A stretch of 6,126 nt of DNA, from assembly GCA_002293295.1 (NCBI GenBank), contig DBCY01000022.1, positions 1 to 6,126 on the forward strand, in the 5' to 3' direction. Of the stretch, positions 5,129-6,126 are shown in pieces. The notes under the pieces were generated by a model, which was given only the letters and a program-made list of their open reading frames with translations, made no database searches and had not been told where the DNA came from. Numbering within the stretch: the stretch's first letter is position 1; each line of letters opens with the position of its first letter. This DNA comes from Ruminococcus sp. UBA946 (GTDB taxonomy: Bacteria > Bacillota > Clostridia > Oscillospirales > Ruminococcaceae). The position numbers and the translations under genes are program-made.

Positions 5129-6054
5129 TAAAAAAGTCTGCTGATGCGCATAAACGCAAAAATATACGGGCAAAAAGACGTCATAAGATTTTAATGGTTA
5201 TTCTGACTGTTTTTGCGGCTTTCGCCACCGTAATCTTTCTTTTGCCCACAGTCCTTACCATTGCCAACTCATTTATGGATTCGTCGGAAATTTCGGCAAA
5301 TTACGGCTCTGTTTTTGCCCGGACCGAAGAAGGCGGAAAAGTATATATTTCCGAAGCGATAAACCTCAAATTCATACCGGACATGGTTTCTTTCTCCCAG
5401 TATAATTCAGTATTGTTCAAAAGCCCTGATTATCTGTTCAAATTCTGGAATTCGGTTATTCTTGTCGTTCCCATTGTAGTTTTCCAGCTGGGCACGGCTT
5501 CGCTCGCGGCATATGCCTTTGCGCGTCTGAAGGGACGGCTGAAGGAAATCGTATTTTTTATCTATATTATTATAATGCTTATGCCCTATCAGGTAACACT
5601 TGTTCCTAACTACCTTATTTCTGACTGGCTTGGCATTCTGAATACAAGATGGGCTATAATTCTGCCCGGCGTTTTTACGCCGTTCTCAGTTTTCCTTCTG
5701 ACAAAAATCATGCGCCGTATACCTGTGTCTTATATTGAAGCCGCCAAGCTGGACGGAGCAGGTGAAATGCAAATCTTTGCGCATATCTGTATGCCGCTGT
5801 GTAAAAGCGCGCTGTATTCGGTTGCAATACTTGTTTTTATCGACTACTGGAACATGGTCGAACAGCCCCTGATTTTACTGGACGACATGAACCTGTATCC
5901 GCTGTCTGTTTTCCTGTCGCAGATTAACACCGGCGAAATCGGTCTGGCTTTCGCCGTAGCCACTGTTTATATGATTCCCACGCTGCTTATGTTCTTATAC
6001 GGCGAGGATTACCTTGTTGAGGGCATTACCTATTCCGGAGGATTAAAAGGCTAG
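5125..6054 (+). CDS. Sugar-type ABC transporter permease, MalG/UgpE-like (309 aa)
   Basis: This is the second membrane subunit of the importer, expected to pair with the preceding MalF-like protein. The N-terminus is very basic (KRKNIRAKRRHK, residues 10-21), then membrane segments lie near residues 22-47, 106-132, 141-160, 174-196, 228-244 and 274-293. The canonical EAA loop is E205-A-A-K-L-D-G-A-G213, followed by F-x-x-x-x-x-P, and the protein ends in the family-typical Gly-Leu-Lys-Gly. The outside loop between helices 1 and 2 (about residues 48-105) is long and includes SQY and a Phe/Pro-rich stretch, as in some clostridial family members. The start is TTG 5125, which overlaps the previous stop in the 4-nt sequence TTGA, so the two genes are translationally coupled. 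The ATPase may be a shared MsmK-type subunit encoded elsewhere; that is inference. Confidence 0.93.
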   Translation: MIKKSADAHKRKNIRAKRRHKILMVILTVFAAFATVIFLLPTVLTIANSFMDSSEISANYGSVFARTEEGGKVYISEAINLKFIPDMVSFSQYNSVLFKSPDYLFKFWNSVILVVPIVVFQLGTASLAAYAFARLKGRLKEIVFFIYIIIMLMPYQVTLVPNYLISDWLGILNTRWAIILPGVFTPFSVFLLTKIMRRIPVSYIEAAKLDGAGEMQIFAHICMPLCKSALYSVAILVFIDYWNMVEQPLILLDDMNLYPLSVFLSQINTGEIGLAFAVATVYMIPTLLMFLYGEDYLVEGITYSGGLKG

Positions 6055-6058
6055 TACC

Positions 6059-6082
6059 AATTAACAATTAAAAATTAACAAT
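6059..6082 (+). repeat. Short direct repeat AATTAACAAT after the transporter operon
   Basis: AATTAACAAT occurs at 6059-6068 and 6073-6082 with a 14-nt period, directly between the permease stop and the terminator hairpin. The window ends in TATTGTAA, an imperfect inverse of TTAACAAT, so the stretch 6060-6126 could be one end or the whole of a small dispersed element. The repeat is seen; the mobile-element idea is inference. Confidence 0.45.
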
Positions 6083-6087
6083 GGTGG

Positions 6088-6116
6088 TATACCGCCTGAG
6101 GCGGTATGATTTTTAT
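6088..6116 (+). terminator. Intrinsic terminator after the ABC permease operon
   Basis: ATACCGCC (6089-6096) and GGCGGTAT (6100-6107) form a perfect GC-rich 8-bp stem with a TGA loop, followed by GATTTTTATTA. It begins 34 nt after the permease stop. This is a strong hairpin with a T-run, so the transcript probably ends here with only the two permease genes. Confidence 0.85.
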
Positions 6117-6126
6117 TATATTGTAA

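Overview
The window looks like a low-to-mid GC, endospore-forming member of the Clostridia, probably of the Oscillospiraceae/Ruminococcaceae type. This rests on four things seen here: an alpha/beta-type small acid-soluble spore protein, AT-rich intergenic DNA with consensus sigma-A promoters, use of TTG as well as ATG starts, and surface proteins with Thr/Pro-rich linkers. The species cannot be named from the sequence.

Layout. (1) Positions 31-342 hold a self-contained small transcription unit: an exact-consensus promoter, a 60-codon gene of unknown function starting at ATG 119, and a strong intrinsic terminator. (2) Positions 343-564 have no gene but several short inverted repeats. (3) Positions 565-753 on the minus strand encode the spore protein; a candidate forespore-type promoter lies at 821-850. 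(4) Positions 928-4002 are a two-gene operon with its own exact-consensus extended -10 promoter and a strong terminator. It encodes two paralogous proteins anchored by one N-terminal membrane segment and predicted to lie outside the cell. The first has a FecR domain with the classic TP...VRGT signature. The second has a diverged FecR-like region without that signature, a Pro/Thr linker and four InlB-B/Flg_new-type repeats. (5) Positions 4003-4240 are a regulatory region with dyad symmetries and a candidate extended -10 promoter. (6) Positions 4241-6054 encode two translationally coupled sugar-type ABC transporter permeases, followed within 35 nt by a hairpin terminator. The last bases contain a short direct repeat that may be the edge of a dispersed element.

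How they work together. The two permeases should form the membrane channel of one importer (MalF-like plus MalG-like). No substrate-binding protein or ATPase is in the window. The two FecR-like proteins are probably made together and may act together on the outer face of the membrane, but no sigma factor, anti-sigma factor or TonB receptor, the classical FecR partners, is present. Nothing in the sequence ties the spore protein, the FecR pair and the transporter to a single pathway. The most novel-looking part is the FecR paralog pair: one copy lost the signature and gained surface repeats, while both kept a helical segment after the FecR region that I do not recognise.
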